Program-made: the position numbers and the translations under genes
Notes under the pieces: generated by a model
What the model was told of the DNA's origin: nothing
Databases searched by the model: none
Seen by the model: only the letters and a program-made list of their open reading frames with translations
DNA from: Bacillota bacterium
GTDB taxonomy: Bacteria > Bacillota > Clostridia > DSM-8532
DNA length: 64,000 nucleotides
Direction of reading: 5' to 3'
Assembly: GCA_023440865.1 (NCBI GenBank)
Contig: JAEXRM010000045.1
Location: 9,061-73,060 of the forward strand
Shown: positions 8,388 to 17,185 of the stretch, piece after piece
How the letters are laid out: every line of letters begins with the position of its first letter
How positions within the stretch are numbered: position 1 is the first letter of the stretch

Positions 8388-9901
8388 TGCGACGTTCCCT
8401 TTTCACACGGGTTGTCGCCATCCTGCTGGCCGTTCTGCTGGTGGGCATCGCCATCACGGGTGCCGTGTTCTGGTTTTTCATGGAAAACCGTGTCGTCGAG
8501 GACAAGGCGGCCATGCTCAGGCTTTCCGGCAAACGCGTCGTGGAGACGATGGGCATCTATCTGGAGAACCAGGACAGTGTCCTGGCACCCCTGCTGTTCC
8601 GCAGCCTGATTGACAGCATCGGTGACAATGCGGCATCGATGATCTGGATTGCCGAGTCCGACGGGACGCTTGTCATGACTTCCGAGCTGCCGGATTGGCT
8701 CACCGAAAGGCTCGAGCAGGTCGGCGGCGGGCGTTTCCGATTGCAGGACGAGCGCCAGTACCAGCTGCCCGCCGGTTCAGAGGGCGATTTTCTCAAAGGC
8801 GACTATTTCGGCCTGTTCAAGGGGTCCGGCATCGAATGGCTGACCGTTCGCATTCCGTTCTCTTTTGCGGACATCTCTCCCTACGGTCTCGACATCAGTG
8901 GCGTCGTGCTGCTGCATGCGCGCATGCCGGAAATTCGCGCGACCCGCAATTCCGTGATCGCCCTGTTCGGCTTGTCCGCCGGCGCCGGCATCCTGGTTGC
9001 GCTGCTGCTGGGTTTCTTCTTTTCCCGGCAGCTGTCCTCTCCGCTGAGGCAAATGAGCCAGGCCGCGCGGCGCATCGCATCGGGCCAGTTTTCCGAACGG
9101 CTGACAATCCGCAGCCAGGATGAATTCGGCCAACTTGCCGGAAGCTTCAATGAAATGGTGGATGCCCTGTCCCATCTCGAGGAGATCCGGCGGGATTTCG
9201 TCAGCAATGTCTCGCATGAACTGCGCACGCCGCTGACCTCGATCAAGGGCTTCGTGGATGGCCTGCTCGACGGGGCCGTGCCGCAGGACCGGCAGCAGGA
9301 GTGCCTGCGCATCGTCCGTGACGAGACGCATCGCATGCACCGCATGGTCAACGATCTGCTCGATCTGACCAAGATGGAGTCCGGAAGCCTCTCGCTCACG
9401 CCGACGGTGTTCGACATCACCGAGCTGGTCCGCATCGTCGTCATTTCGCTGCAGCAGCCTCTCGAGGACAAGAACCTCGAGTTTGAGGCGGAGTTCGAGC
9501 GGGAACGCGTCTTCGTCCGCGCCGACCGGGATGCCATCCAGCGGCTCCTGCTGAACCTGATGCAGAACGCGCTGAAGTTCACCCCGGAGAGGGGGACCAT
9601 TCGCGTGGCGATCCGTCTGGTGCGGGACAAGGCGGAGATCGATGTGGCGGATACGGGTATCGGCATCTCCGCAGCGGAGCTGCCCTTTGTCTTTGACCGC
9701 TTCTACAAGACCGACAAGTCCCGGAGCTCGGATCGCACAGGCGTCGGTATCGGTCTCGCCATCGTGCGGAGCATCATCCTGGCGCATCATGAGGACATTC
9801 GCGTCGCCAGCGAACCCAACGTCGGCACAACCTTCACCTTTACGCTGCCGGCCGTTCCGGATCCCTTTCCGCCAGCCGTGTACGACAAGGACGGGTTCTA
9901 G
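8384..9901 (+). CDS. Membrane sensor histidine kinase (PhoR/ResE-type)
   Basis: A 505-residue kinase: first membrane helix about residues 9-29, an extracytoplasmic sensor of about 150 residues, second helix about 188-207, HAMP (SRQLSSPLRQMSQAARRIA), HisKA with H278 in NVSHELRTPLTS, and HATPase_c with N-box (NLMQNALKFTP), DTGIGI and GVGIGLAI. It should phosphorylate the adjacent OmpR-type regulator. ATG 8384 overlaps the regulator stop (ATGA), and a second ATG follows at once at 8387. The signal is unknown; linkage to an HtrA-type protease suggests envelope stress. Confidence 0.95.
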   Translation: MMRRSLFTRVVAILLAVLLVGIAITGAVFWFFMENRVVEDKAAMLRLSGKRVVETMGIYLENQDSVLAPLLFRSLIDSIGDNAASMIWIAESDGTLVMTSELPDWLTERLEQVGGGRFRLQDERQYQLPAGSEGDFLKGDYFGLFKGSGIEWLTVRIPFSFADISPYGLDISGVVLLHARMPEIRATRNSVIALFGLSAGAGILVALLLGFFFSRQLSSPLRQMSQAARRIASGQFSERLTIRSQDEFGQLAGSFNEMVDALSHLEEIRRDFVSNVSHELRTPLTSIKGFVDGLLDGAVPQDRQQECLRIVRDETHRMHRMVNDLLDLTKMESGSLSLTPTVFDITELVRIVVISLQQPLEDKNLEFEAEFERERVFVRADRDAIQRLLLNLMQNALKFTPERGTIRVAIRLVRDKAEIDVADTGIGISAAELPFVFDRFYKTDKSRSSDRTGVGIGLAIVRSIILAHHEDIRVASEPNVGTTFTFTLPAVPDPFPPAVYDKDGF

Positions 9902-9903
9902 AA

Positions 9904-9946
9904 TTCACAGTCTGTTCACACGCGCGTCAAATATTCCCGGTACAAT
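9904..9946 (+). promoter_or_regulatory. htrA promoter with tandem TTCACA boxes
   Basis: TTCACA occurs at 9904-9909 and again at 9915-9920, an 11-base period, with a degenerate third copy at 9926-9931. A TACAAT -10 lies at 9941-9946 with no good -35, so the boxes would occupy the activator position. OmpR/PhoB-family regulators bind such helical-phase direct repeats. The site begins three bases after the kinase stop codon. Confidence 0.6.
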
Positions 9947-10005
9947 GGGATCACACAGGCGGGAGAGGATCTCCCGGGCACGTTTGACAAGGAGCGTGGT
10001 ACCAG

Positions 10006-11769
10006 ATGACAGATATCAATCGCAATGATCAGGAAACCGAAGGCGTGATCGACCCCAAGGTCGACGCAACGGCACAACCTGCTGCAAACCCGACGGATGC
10101 CCAGAATACGGCCGGCACGGCCGCAACCGCCGAAGGAGCCGGCACAGCACAGAACGTCTGGCCATCCGCCCCGGAAGCAGCCGCCTTTCAGAACCCCTGG
10201 CAACTGGGGTATGCAGGTACGCCGCAACAGCCATCCGCCTGGCAGCCCGGTCCGCAATCCGCTGCCCAGGCAGGACCACAACCGGCTATGCCGGGGTGGC
10301 AGGATCCCAGGATGATGGGATATCCCGCGCAGCCGTGGCCGCAACCACCGATGTGGGGGCAGGATCCCCGTGCCGGGGTTCGTCCGGCACAACAGGGTCA
10401 GCCATACCCGCAACCGGGACCGGCAGGCTATCCGGGGGGATATCCCGGTGTTAACGCACAAGCGGGCGGACCGGGTCCCAAGCCCCCGAAGTCGGCCAGA
10501 CGAGCGGAAGAGGACCGTTACGAGGAACTCAAGACGGCATCCTTCTACAACGAAAGCTATCGCAAGCCAGGCAAGGGACGCATGAAGGGACTTGTCGGCC
10601 CGATGATCGCCATCGGGCTGGTCTGTTCCATTCTCGGCGGTGTGGTGACCGGCGGCGTCATGATGCTGTACGGTCCGTTCAGCCGCAATGCCGCTGCCGG
10701 CGCGGTGGCAACCGCGACGACGGCTTCCGATGGCACCGTGCGCAAGGTGGAGATTGTCGACAAGACCGACGAGCCGGTGACCGCCATCGCAGAAAAGGCC
10801 GCCCCCTCCGTGGTCGGCATCAATGTCGAGTATACCTACAGCGATTCGTTCTTCGGCACCCAGGAGGGGGGCGGGCAGGGATCCGGCATCATCATCAGCC
10901 AGGATGGCTACATCCTCACGAACAACCATGTCGTCGAGGCGGCAGCCAACACAGGAACCAGCCGCAAACGTTTCCAGAACACGGGGCGCATCACGGTCAT
11001 CCTGCCGAACCAGCCCGAGAAGACGTATGAAGCGTCCATCGTGGGGCTTGATGCGAAATCGGATATTGCGGTGATCAAGATCGATGCGAAGAATCTGCCC
11101 GTCGCGGAGATCGGCGATTCCGAAAACCTCAGGATCGGCGAGCTTGCCGTCGCCATCGGCAATCCGGCAGGCCTCGAGTACATGGGGTCCGTCACAGCCG
11201 GCATCATCAGCGGCTTGAATCGCGAGGTGGATACCGGTGACGGCAAGATGCTCAGGCTCATCCAGACCGATGCGGCCATCAGCCCCGGCAACAGCGGCGG
11301 CGCGCTTGTCAACGGCGAGGGCCAGGTCATTGGCGTGAATTCCTCGAAGATCGGCGGCACCAGCTACGAGGGCCTCGGCTTCGCCATCCCGATCAAGGAC
11401 GCCATGGAGATCGCCAACAGCCTGATGAAGGATGGCTTCGTCATCCGGCCGCAGATCGGCGTGTCCATCGACAACACCTTCACGGAGGATGTCGCAAGGG
11501 CCAACAAGGTGCCCGCGGGCGTGCTGGTCGGCGATGTGACGGCAGGCGGCGCTGCCGACAAGGCCGGCGTCCAGGCCTATGACATCATCACCGAGGTCAA
11601 CGGCGTCAAGGTGACGACCTTCGACGAGCTGGAGGCCGAGAAGAACAAATTCGAACCCGGCGACAAGATCACGCTGACCGTGTATCGTATCCCCGAAGGC
11701 AAGCAGCCCGACCAGGGGGAGACGGTGAGGATCGAGCTGACATTGGGATCGACGGCTGACGCCAAGTAA
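10006..11769 (+). CDS. htrA: HtrA/DegP-type membrane serine protease with PDZ domain
   Basis: A 587-residue envelope protease/chaperone. Residues 1-190 are a long cytoplasmic Pro/Gln/Gly/Ala-rich segment. One membrane helix follows (about 199-222), then a trypsin-like domain with the triad H308 (TNNHVV), D353 (KSDIAV) and S430 (GNSGGAL), then one PDZ domain (about 485-580). It should degrade or hold misfolded exported proteins. AAGGAGCG precedes ATG 10006. The disordered N-terminus is much longer than the short cytoplasmic tail of Bacillus HtrA. Likely controlled by the upstream two-component system. Confidence 0.94.
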   Translation: MTDINRNDQETEGVIDPKVDATAQPAANPTDAQNTAGTAATAEGAGTAQNVWPSAPEAAAFQNPWQLGYAGTPQQPSAWQPGPQSAAQAGPQPAMPGWQDPRMMGYPAQPWPQPPMWGQDPRAGVRPAQQGQPYPQPGPAGYPGGYPGVNAQAGGPGPKPPKSARRAEEDRYEELKTASFYNESYRKPGKGRMKGLVGPMIAIGLVCSILGGVVTGGVMMLYGPFSRNAAAGAVATATTASDGTVRKVEIVDKTDEPVTAIAEKAAPSVVGINVEYTYSDSFFGTQEGGGQGSGIIISQDGYILTNNHVVEAAANTGTSRKRFQNTGRITVILPNQPEKTYEASIVGLDAKSDIAVIKIDAKNLPVAEIGDSENLRIGELAVAIGNPAGLEYMGSVTAGIISGLNREVDTGDGKMLRLIQTDAAISPGNSGGALVNGEGQVIGVNSSKIGGTSYEGLGFAIPIKDAMEIANSLMKDGFVIRPQIGVSIDNTFTEDVARANKVPAGVLVGDVTAGGAADKAGVQAYDIITEVNGVKVTTFDELEAEKNKFEPGDKITLTVYRIPEGKQPDQGETVRIELTLGSTADAK

Positions 11770-11783
11770 GGTGCGGTCCCCGG

Positions 11784-11840
11784 TTTCATTCGTCGCGTCC
11801 TCGGAGAGCGGCCCCCAATTTCATTCGTCGCGTCCTCGGA
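11784..11840 (+). repeat. 22-base direct repeat 3' of htrA
   Basis: A 22-base unit beginning TTTCATTCGTCGCGTCC occurs at 11784-11805 and identically at 11819-11840, 35 bases apart. It is non-coding and part of a 319-base gap (11770-12088) that otherwise holds only hairpins and one terminator. Confidence 0.8.
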
Positions 11841-11910
11841 AGGGGCGGAACCGGATTCCCGGCTCCGCCCCTTCCTGCGGGATTGCTCCGAATTGAAAAT
11901 GGGGGCCGCT
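11807..11910. repeat. Nested inverted repeats 3' of htrA
   Basis: The outer arms AGCGGCCCCCA (11807-11817) and TGGGGGCCGCT (11900-11910) are perfectly complementary. Nested inside is a 17-base-pair hairpin, 11838-11854 with 11859-11875, around a 4-base loop with one mismatch. The inner hairpin could terminate htrA although no T-run follows. The whole could form a cruciform or a folded RNA. Confidence 0.6.
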
Positions 11911-12046
11911 TGGCGTGAAAGGCTTGAATCATGGCATGCAAATGCCGGTGTGCATCAAGAAGGAAAAAAGGGTTTAGTGGGTGGAATCTGATCCCTGCAG
12001 CAGGGGAGAACGATGTATCGAAACAGGAGGCCGATGGATATGCAAA

Positions 12047-12083
12047 GAAAAAACCATGTGCAGGTGTGATCCTGACACATGGT
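12047..12083 (-). terminator. Terminator of the tRNA-Leu transcript
   Basis: On the minus strand ACCATGTG and CACATGGT close a hairpin followed by TTTTTTC. It lies directly 3' of the tRNA gene. Confidence 0.85.
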
Positions 12084-12088
12084 ATTCC

Positions 12089-12174
12089 TGGTGCCGAAGG
12101 CGGGACTCGAACCCGCACGTCCTCGCGGACAATGGATTTTGAGTCCACAGCGTCTGCCATTCCACCACTTCGGC
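12089..12174 (-). tRNA. tRNA-Leu (anticodon CAA)
   Basis: An 86-base class II tRNA with the CCA end encoded. The acceptor GCCGAAG pairs with CTTCGGC, the anticodon loop is CTCAAAA within GTGGA/TCCAT, the variable arm is long as expected for leucine, and the T arm contains GGTTCGAGTCC. It reads UUG codons. It has its own promoter and terminator. Confidence 0.96.
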
Positions 12175-12228
12175 CCGGCGGTGCGGTTCGGAAATCCCCG
12201 AAACCGGCTTTGCGACTCGTACCTGTTG

Positions 12229-12258
12229 ATTATATCATGCGACATTGCGCCACCGCAA
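12229..12258 (-). promoter_or_regulatory. Promoter of tRNA-Leu
   Basis: On the minus strand TTGCGG (12253-12258) and TATAAT (12229-12234) are spaced by 18 bases, about 50 bases before the mature tRNA 5' end. Confidence 0.75.
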
Positions 12259-12333
12259 CATGTGATAAGCGCCACAAACAGGGTGTGGGCCTGTGGAAAA
12301 GCGGCATGCGGATCATCGTGCGGGGTGAAGTAG

Positions 12334-13041
12334 CTACAGATAGGGACGCAGGTTGTCCAGAATGACGGCATATGCTTCCGGGTACATGTGGATGCCCTCG
12401 AGCGTGTATGCGCGCCGCAGGTTGCCGCATTCGTCCGCAAGTCCCCGGTTCGCATCGACAAACAAGCAGCCGGAACGCGCGGCAAGTGATTCGACCGCCC
12501 GGTTCGCCGCCTGGATGGCAGCATTGGTGCGATGGGCGAACATGCCGGCCCGTGCCGTGTCGTCGATGCCTGGGAACGCTTCATCCGCATTGACCGGGTA
12601 ATAGGCCATCAAGTGGATGAGGCAGTCGGGGACCCGCTCGCGGACACGTGCGAGGATTTCTTCGTAGTTGCCGATCAGCCGTTCCGGGAGGAAGCCTTCC
12701 GCGGCGATGTCGTTGGATCCGATGTTGATGAAGAGGCGTGATGGTTCCAGATCGAGAATCAGCGTTTCAATGGATACGATCAGCTCGGAGGAGATCATGC
12801 CGCCGATGCCCCGGTTGTAGATGCGCAAACCGTCGGATGACAGGGGCATGAGCTCCGCGACGGGAAAATCCTCCATCAGCGAAGAGCCGGCCATGACGAT
12901 CTGCCCCTTGGACGCATATCGGTTGAGCTGCGCATATCGGCACACCATCAGGGCCTTGTGTTCTTGCGGTTGGGCGGACAGCTCCGCGCGGAAACGTGCA
13001 CGTGCATCCATTTCTTCCTTCATCCAGTTTGCGTCATTCAT
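12334..13041 (-). CDS. SGNH/GDSL-type hydrolase
   Basis: A 235-residue esterase/lipase-fold protein. Block I is GSSLMEDFP with the nucleophile serine, a glycine appears in RGIGGM, block III is IGSNDIAAEG, and the distal DxxH-type residues lie near EGIHMYPEAY. SGNH enzymes hydrolyse acyl esters on lipids, sugars or peptidoglycan; the substrate here is unknown. No signal peptide is visible, so it is probably cytoplasmic. In-frame ATGs exist up to 13167; 13041 is chosen because the homologous body starts there and GGAAGGG lies about 12 bases upstream. Confidence 0.82.
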   Translation of the reverse strand: MNDANWMKEEMDARARFRAELSAQPQEHKALMVCRYAQLNRYASKGQIVMAGSSLMEDFPVAELMPLSSDGLRIYNRGIGGMISSELIVSIETLILDLEPSRLFINIGSNDIAAEGFLPERLIGNYEEILARVRERVPDCLIHLMAYYPVNADEAFPGIDDTARAGMFAHRTNAAIQAANRAVESLAARSGCLFVDANRGLADECGNLRRAYTLEGIHMYPEAYAVILDNLRPYL

Positions 13042-13224
13042 CTCGCGTCGATTCCCTTCCATGACCCGAAGCCTGACACGGGCCGGTTTTGTCACGCCGT
13101 TACGGGCAGGCCCGGCGGTTTGTGCGTGGTTCATCATGATGGTAGACCTTGTGCGGTCAAGATGCAACCCGCGGGTGATTTTCTTGCGTGAATGGCCGTT
13201 TTCCTTTCATATGAGCCGGTTCCA

Positions 13225-13233
13225 TGGTACAAT
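13225..13233 (+). promoter_or_regulatory. Extended -10 promoter of purL
   Basis: TGG-TACAAT (13225-13233) is an extended -10 element about 48 bases before the purL ATG. No clear -35 or purine-regulator box is evident. Confidence 0.5.
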
Positions 13234-13280
13234 GTTGCCGGTTTCACTCAGCCATACGACAAGGGAATGACGGAGGAAGC

Positions 13281-16200
13281 ATGGGCGTTCGTAGATTGTT
13301 CGTGGAAAAAAGGCCGGGGTTCGACGTGGAAGCGGCCGGTTTGTGCCGTGAGCTGACCCGCAATGTGGGCATCGCGGGGCTCGAAGGGGTCCGCATCCTG
13401 CAACGGTATGACACCGAGGGCATTCCTCCCTCCGATTACGAAAAGGCCAAGGTCCTCGTTTTTTCCGAACCGCCTGTGGACGATGTCTACGATGAAACCT
13501 TCCCCGTAGCGGAGCACGAGACCGTTTTCGCGGTTGCCTACCTGCCCGGCCAGTACGACCAGCGCGCGGATTCCGCTGCACAGTGCGTGCAGCTGATCAG
13601 CCTGGGGGAACGCCCCGAGGTCAGCGTCGCCCGCGTCATCGTGCTCAAGGGGGCCCTTTCCACCGCCGATGTGGCACGCGTCAAGAAGCATGTCATCAAC
13701 CCGGTCGAGATGCATGAAGTGGCCATGGACAAGCCCGTCACACTGCAGACCGCGTTTCCGGTGCCGGCGGATGTATCCGTGCTGCACGACTTTTGTCGGT
13801 GGGACGAAACCGGCCTTTCGAACTTCATGAACGAAATGGGCTTCGCGATGTCCTTCGAGGATCTGAAATTCTGCCAGGCGCATTTCCGCGATGGGGAGAA
13901 ACGCGATCCCACGGTCACCGAGCTGCGCATGATCGACACCTACTGGTCCGATCACTGCCGCCACACCACCTTTCTGACCGACATCGACGAGGTGACCTTT
14001 GCAGGCGGCCCGGTCTCGAAACGGATCAGGGCCGTGTGGGAGAAATACCTTGAAACCCGCGAGGCGGTCCACGCCGGCAAGGTGAAGGACATCTGCCTGA
14101 TGGACATCGCGACCCTGGGGATGAAGGCGCTGAAAAAGCAGGGCGTGCTCGACAACCTTGACGAGTCTGAAGAGATCAATGCCTGCTCCATTGTCGTACA
14201 GGCCGATGTCGAGGGCCGTTCCGAGGATTGGCTCGTCATGTTCAAGAACGAGACCCACAACCATCCGACCGAGATCGAGCCGTTCGGCGGTGCGGCCACC
14301 TGTCTGGGCGGTGCCATCAGAGATCCGCTCTCCGGCCGTTCATACGTGTATCAGGCCATGCGCGTCACCGGCAGCGGGGATCCCACGGTGCCGTTCTCCC
14401 AGACATTGCCGGGCAAGCTGCCCCAGCGCGTCATCACGACGACGGCCGCTCATGGGTACTCCTCCTACGGCAACCAGATCGGTCTGGCCACCGGGCAGGT
14501 TGCGGAAGTCTACCATCCCGGTTATGTCGCAAAGCGCATGGAGATCGGCGCCGTCGTCGGCGCCGCACCCCGTGCCAATGTTGTGCGTGCCGTTCCGGCT
14601 CCCGGTGACATCGTCATCCTGCTGGGTGGACGTACCGGCCGCGATGGCTGCGGCGGCGCAACCGGCTCCTCGAAGGAGCATACCGAGGAGTCACTCGCAT
14701 CATGCGGCGCCGAGGTGCAGAAGGGCAACGCCCCGACTGAACGCAAAATCCAGCGGCTGTTCCTCGACCCCGAGGTCACCCGCATGATCAAGCGCTGCAA
14801 CGATTTCGGCGCCGGCGGCGTTTCGGTGGCCATCGGAGAGCTGGCCGACGGTCTGGACATCAACCTCGATGCCGTTCCGAAGAAGTACGAGGGTCTTGAT
14901 GGAACCGAGCTGGCCATTTCGGAATCCCAGGAACGCATGGCCGTCGTTGTGGCTCCGGAGCATGCGGGGCGCTTCATCGACGCGGCGCGCCGCGAGAACC
15001 TCGAGGCCGTCAAGGTGGCCGTGGTCACCGGAGAGAACCGGCTGCGCATGCGGTGGCGGGGCAAGGCCATCGTGGATGTGTCGCGCGATTTTCTCAATAC
15101 CAACGGCGTGCGCCTGCACGCGAACGCGCGCATCGAGGAACCGGATGTCCACATGGCGCCGATCGACGCCCTGCCCGCCGGTCCCGTGTTCGAATCGCGC
15201 GATCTGGCAGAGGCATGGAAGGCCAATCTCGCCCGGCTCAACGTGTCCAGCCAGAAGGGTCTGGTGGAGCGATTCGACAGCACCATCGGCTCGGGAACCG
15301 TGCTCATGCCGTTCGGCGGAATCCGCCAGATGACCCCGGCCGAAGGCATGGTTGCCAAGCTGCCTGTTCCCAGCGGCGAAACGACGACCGGTACGGCCAT
15401 GACGTTCGGATTCAACCCGGAGATCTCTTCCTGGAGTCCGTTCCACGGCGCCGCCCTTGCCATCGTCGAGTCACTGGCCAAGCTGGTGGCCGTGGGCGGC
15501 AACCCGCAAAAGGCGCGCCTGACCCTGCAGGAATACTTCGAGAAGCTCGGGCGGGACCCCGTTCGTTGGGGAAAACCGCTTTCGGCCCTTCTGGGCGCAT
15601 TCTGGGCCCAGATGGCCTTCGGCGCACCGGCCATCGGCGGCAAGGACAGCATGTCCGGCACCTTCCGCGACATGAGCGTGCCGCCGACACTCGTTTCCTT
15701 CGCACTGGCCCCGATGGATGTCCGCAGGGTGGTCTCCGCCGAGTTCAAGCAGGCCGGCAGCCAGGTCGTGCTGGTGCCGGCCGTACGTGACGGGGAAGGG
15801 TTGCCGGTGCCGGAGAAGGCCAATGCCGCCTTCGCCCGCATCCATGCGGCCATGCAGGCCGGCAGGGTGCTTGCCGCCGCCACCGTGCAAACGGGGGGGG
15901 TCGCCGCAACAGTCTCCCGCATGGCGTTCGGCAACCGCATCGGTTTGCGGATGCGGGAGGGCTTCTCACGCACCCGCCTGTTCTGTCTTGATCCGGGCGC
16001 ACTCGTCCTTGAGCTCGCTGCCGGCTCGCAGCCCGGTGAGTTGCTGGGAGACACGGAATACCTGCTGCTGGGTGAAACGGTCACCGATCCGGTTGTGGTA
16101 GTCGGAACGGCGAAGATGGAACTTGCCTCGCTGGAGGAAGCCTGGGCCGGCACACTCGAGCCCATCTTTCCGACGAAGGTCCGCGAGGAAACGGTGCCGA

Positions 16201-17057
16201 TCCGCGTGCTTTTGCATGAACAACGGTCAACAAACGTGCGCTCAACCCCGGTTGTGGCACGCCCGCGCGTCTTCATCCCCGTGTTCCCGGGTACGAACTG
16301 CGAGACCGATACGGCCCGCGCATTCGCCAAGGCGGGTGCCGTGCCGGACGTGTTCGTGCTGAACAACCTCACGGCCCGCGAAGTCGACGCGTCGGTCCAT
16401 GAAATGGACAAGCGCATCCGCAACAGCCAGATCATCATGCTGCCCGGCGGCTTTTCGGCCGGCGACGAGCCGGAGGGTTCTGGCAAATTCATCGCCACGG
16501 TGTTCCGCAATCCGTACCTTTCCGAAGCGGTCATGGATCTGCTGAGGAATCGTGACGGCCTCATGATGGGCATCTGCAACGGTTTCCAGGCGCTGGTGAA
16601 GCTGGGGCTGCTGCCGTATGGCGAAATCCGTCCGCTCACGGCCCACTGCCCGACGCTCACGTTCAACCGCGTCGGCCGTCATGTATCTGGCCTCTTCCGC
16701 ACGCGAAATGCATCCGTGCTGTCGCCGTGGATGCTCAGGGAGGAGCCCGGAGACATCCACCTGGTGCCGATCTCCCATGGAGAGGGCCGGTTCGTGGCGG
16801 AGGCGGATGTGCTCGAGGCGCTGGCGGCAGCCGGTCAGATCGCCACGCAGTATGTTGACCTGGACGGCCAGCCCACCATGGATGGCACCTTCAATCCCAA
16901 CGGTTCGGCCTGGGCGATCGAGGGCATCACGAGCGCGGACGGGCGCATCCTCGGCAAGATGGGCCACTCCGAGCGCGTCACGCCCAATGTCTACCGCAAC
17001 GTGCCGGGGAACACCGATTCCCGCCTGTTCGAGGGTGGCGTGGCCTGGTTCCGCTGA
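13281..17057 (+). CDS. purL: Phosphoribosylformylglycinamidine synthase, long fused form
   Basis: Catalyses the ATP- and glutamine-dependent fourth step of de novo purine synthesis. At 1258 residues it is the large single-chain type: an N-terminal PurS-like region, a linker containing DTYWSDHCRHTTF, two AIRS-type ATPase halves (FKNETHNHPTEIEPFGG; IGGKDSMSGTFRD), and a C-terminal glutaminase with C1099 (MGICNGFQ) and H1166 (SHGEGRF). Separate purS and purQ genes are not needed. GGAGGA precedes ATG 13281. It stands alone, not in a pur cluster, and ends at a strong terminator. Confidence 0.97.
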   Translation: MGVRRLFVEKRPGFDVEAAGLCRELTRNVGIAGLEGVRILQRYDTEGIPPSDYEKAKVLVFSEPPVDDVYDETFPVAEHETVFAVAYLPGQYDQRADSAAQCVQLISLGERPEVSVARVIVLKGALSTADVARVKKHVINPVEMHEVAMDKPVTLQTAFPVPADVSVLHDFCRWDETGLSNFMNEMGFAMSFEDLKFCQAHFRDGEKRDPTVTELRMIDTYWSDHCRHTTFLTDIDEVTFAGGPVSKRIRAVWEKYLETREAVHAGKVKDICLMDIATLGMKALKKQGVLDNLDESEEINACSIVVQADVEGRSEDWLVMFKNETHNHPTEIEPFGGAATCLGGAIRDPLSGRSYVYQAMRVTGSGDPTVPFSQTLPGKLPQRVITTTAAHGYSSYGNQIGLATGQVAEVYHPGYVAKRMEIGAVVGAAPRANVVRAVPAPGDIVILLGGRTGRDGCGGATGSSKEHTEESLASCGAEVQKGNAPTERKIQRLFLDPEVTRMIKRCNDFGAGGVSVAIGELADGLDINLDAVPKKYEGLDGTELAISESQERMAVVVAPEHAGRFIDAARRENLEAVKVAVVTGENRLRMRWRGKAIVDVSRDFLNTNGVRLHANARIEEPDVHMAPIDALPAGPVFESRDLAEAWKANLARLNVSSQKGLVERFDSTIGSGTVLMPFGGIRQMTPAEGMVAKLPVPSGETTTGTAMTFGFNPEISSWSPFHGAALAIVESLAKLVAVGGNPQKARLTLQEYFEKLGRDPVRWGKPLSALLGAFWAQMAFGAPAIGGKDSMSGTFRDMSVPPTLVSFALAPMDVRRVVSAEFKQAGSQVVLVPAVRDGEGLPVPEKANAAFARIHAAMQAGRVLAAATVQTGGVAATVSRMAFGNRIGLRMREGFSRTRLFCLDPGALVLELAAGSQPGELLGDTEYLLLGETVTDPVVVVGTAKMELASLEEAWAGTLEPIFPTKVREETVPIRVLLHEQRSTNVRSTPVVARPRVFIPVFPGTNCETDTARAFAKAGAVPDVFVLNNLTAREVDASVHEMDKRIRNSQIIMLPGGFSAGDEPEGSGKFIATVFRNPYLSEAVMDLLRNRDGLMMGICNGFQALVKLGLLPYGEIRPLTAHCPTLTFNRVGRHVSGLFRTRNASVLSPWMLREEPGDIHLVPISHGEGRFVAEADVLEALAAAGQIATQYVDLDGQPTMDGTFNPNGSAWAIEGITSADGRILGKMGHSERVTPNVYRNVPGNTDSRLFEGGVAWFR

Positions 17058-17077
17058 CATAATGTGACATGCAACGA

Positions 17078-17130
17078 AAGGCGCCCCTTCCGCATCAGCC
17101 GAGGCTCTTGCGGAAGGGGCGCCTTGTTTT
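17078..17130. terminator. Terminator after purL
   Basis: AAGGCGCCCCTTCCGCA (17078-17094) pairs perfectly with TGCGGAAGGGGCGCCTT (17109-17125), followed by GTTTT. It may also serve the convergent beta-propeller operon. Confidence 0.88.
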
Positions 17131-17185
17131 GGCGCCGGGGACGGGCAGCAGCGGGTGCAGGCGCCTTCATGGCGCCGTTCGGATC

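Noticed and set aside
14522..16666. 714-codon open frame opposite purL
   Set aside because: Serine/arginine-rich shadow of a full-length, motif-complete PurL.
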